From positions 1 through 42,836 of the forward strand of contig CBCTCU010000026.1 of assembly GCA_965145485.1 (NCBI GenBank): a stretch of DNA of 42,836 bases, read 5' to 3'. Below, piece by piece: positions 42,219 to 42,836 of the stretch (within the stretch, counting starts at the first letter, position 1; each line of letters opens with the position of its first letter). The notes below the pieces were generated by a model. That model worked only from the letters and a program-made list of their open reading frames with translations. It did not search any database and had not been told where the DNA came from. This DNA comes from CABQCM01 sp965145485. GTDB lineage: Bacteria; Bacillota; Clostridia; Oscillospirales; Acutalibacteraceae. The position numbers were made by a program, and so were the translations under genes.

Positions 42219-42635
42219 CAGCCACAAACAAAGACAAGTTGCCTCGCGCTTGCGGCTGTTTTGCATTGTTCGTCGATTTGCATACATGATTATGTGCATT
42301 TTTGTAATATCAAACGAATTTTATTTATTGTTAAGCAAATATAAAGACAATAGAGAAACAAAATGAAGTAAATATTCCATTGGAAGATGGTGATTATCTG
42401 TCGGGGATATTTTCACATTGAAACTTTCAGCGGGCATAAACGATGGATAAATCTACATCAACTTTTGAAATTTAGTCTCCGGGAACACGAAAGGAGATGG
42501 GGAGGAAGATAATACCATAAGAACCACTAGCTCCAAATTGCCGTTTTCTTAATGATGTTAAGATGCGTTGCTTGTGGCAACGGGCAATTCCGACTATAAT
42601 AATGGTAACGATGGAAAGAAAAAGGGGGGTCCCCA
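42219..42635. other. AT-rich non-coding stretch near the right edge
   Basis: About 420 bases, markedly more AT-rich than the region to the left, with no credible gene. ACAGCC/GGCTGT (about 42217-42265) could form a weak hairpin with a short T-tract. GGAAAGAAAAAGGGGGG just before 42630 is the ribosome binding site of the following stub. Confidence 0.4.
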
Positions 42636-42761
42636 ATGCTCAATGAAAATATAAAAGCAATCAGAACATCAAAAGGACTTTCGCAGCAGGAGCTTGCTGT
42701 CAAACTGAACGTTGTGCGGCAAACAGTTTCTAAATGGGAGCAAGGGGGTTCACTTAGATAA
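42636..42761 (+). pseudogene. Truncated XRE-family regulator
   Basis: The 41-codon frame reads as the first half of a Cro/C1 helix-turn-helix (NIKAIRTSKGLSQQELAVKL, then VRQTVSKWEQG) with a good ribosome binding site, then stops after GSLR. Normal relatives continue with a VPD-type segment that completes the domain and a C-terminal region. I find no continuation in the other frames over the last 75 bases, so the gene seems cut by a deletion or insertion rather than a single frameshift. Confidence 0.7.
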
Positions 42762-42836
42762 AGATACCACATCAATCCCATGCTGACTTTTGCTCAACCG
42801 ATACAGCCGGAGGGCTGGATAACAAGAAAAGGCGGT

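Overview
The window looks like chromosomal DNA of an endospore-forming, fairly GC-rich member of the Clostridia, most like the Oscillospirales/Ruminococcaceae group. The evidence is a T-box leader in front of alaS, the sporulation pair yabP-yabQ beside divIC, whiA-rapZ and hprK (all Firmicutes-type), and GC-rich codon use that leaves long empty open frames antisense to most genes. I see no rRNA gene, complete tRNA gene, CRISPR array or transposase.

Layout. (1) 146-6669, minus strand: an exopolysaccharide operon with two GT4 glycosyltransferases, an EpsG-type polymerase, a GT2 glycosyltransferase and a Wzx-type flippase, read from a promoter at 6911-6938. (2) 7183-16384, plus strand: alaS under a strong promoter and a T-box, a HIT protein, a PRPP-binding phosphoribosyltransferase, comEC, holA and an RNase M5-like Toprim protein, separated by unusually long GC-rich spacers. 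(3) 17085-21880, minus strand: dnaE and pfkA. (4) 21905-22508: a non-coding array of 104-bp tandem repeats. (5) 22509-28062, minus strand: a cell-wall module of PucR-type regulator, ftsE, ftsX, an M23 peptidase with coiled coil, and a CtpA-type S41 protease. (6) 28063-31483: an AT-rich accessory-looking stretch with a small membrane protein, an XRE regulator plus orphan protein, DnaA-box-like sites and a large inverted pair of structured repeats. (7) 31484-33236, plus strand: yabP, yabQ, divIC and an S1-domain protein, closed by a terminator. (8) 33466-39045, minus strand: tadA, then hprK, a ROK glucokinase, murB, rapZ and whiA. (9) 39526-42130, minus strand: recD2 with its promoter. (10) From about 42150 the sequence turns AT-rich, with an inverted repeat around a tRNA-3'-end-like segment and the stub of an XRE regulator.

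How genes work together. The first block makes and exports a surface polysaccharide. The ftsEX block fits the known logic in which FtsEX activates a coiled-coil peptidoglycan hydrolase during division; the S41 protease next door could tune it. The yabP block links spore coat/cortex formation with the divisome. The hprK-ROK-murB-rapZ-whiA block joins carbon-catabolite signalling, sugar phosphorylation, cell-wall precursor synthesis and division control.

Most interesting signals: (a) two divergent copies of a three-hairpin module in inverted orientation at 30764-31253, whose stems differ by compensatory changes, which argues for selection on structure; (b) the 104-bp tandem array with mosaic copies; (c) ftsE with no ATG, GTG or TTG that would include its Walker A motif, so probably an AUU start; (d) a ComEC whose metallo-beta-lactamase-like domain has lost its metal ligands; (e) a terminator hairpin placed directly in front of the ctpA ribosome binding site.
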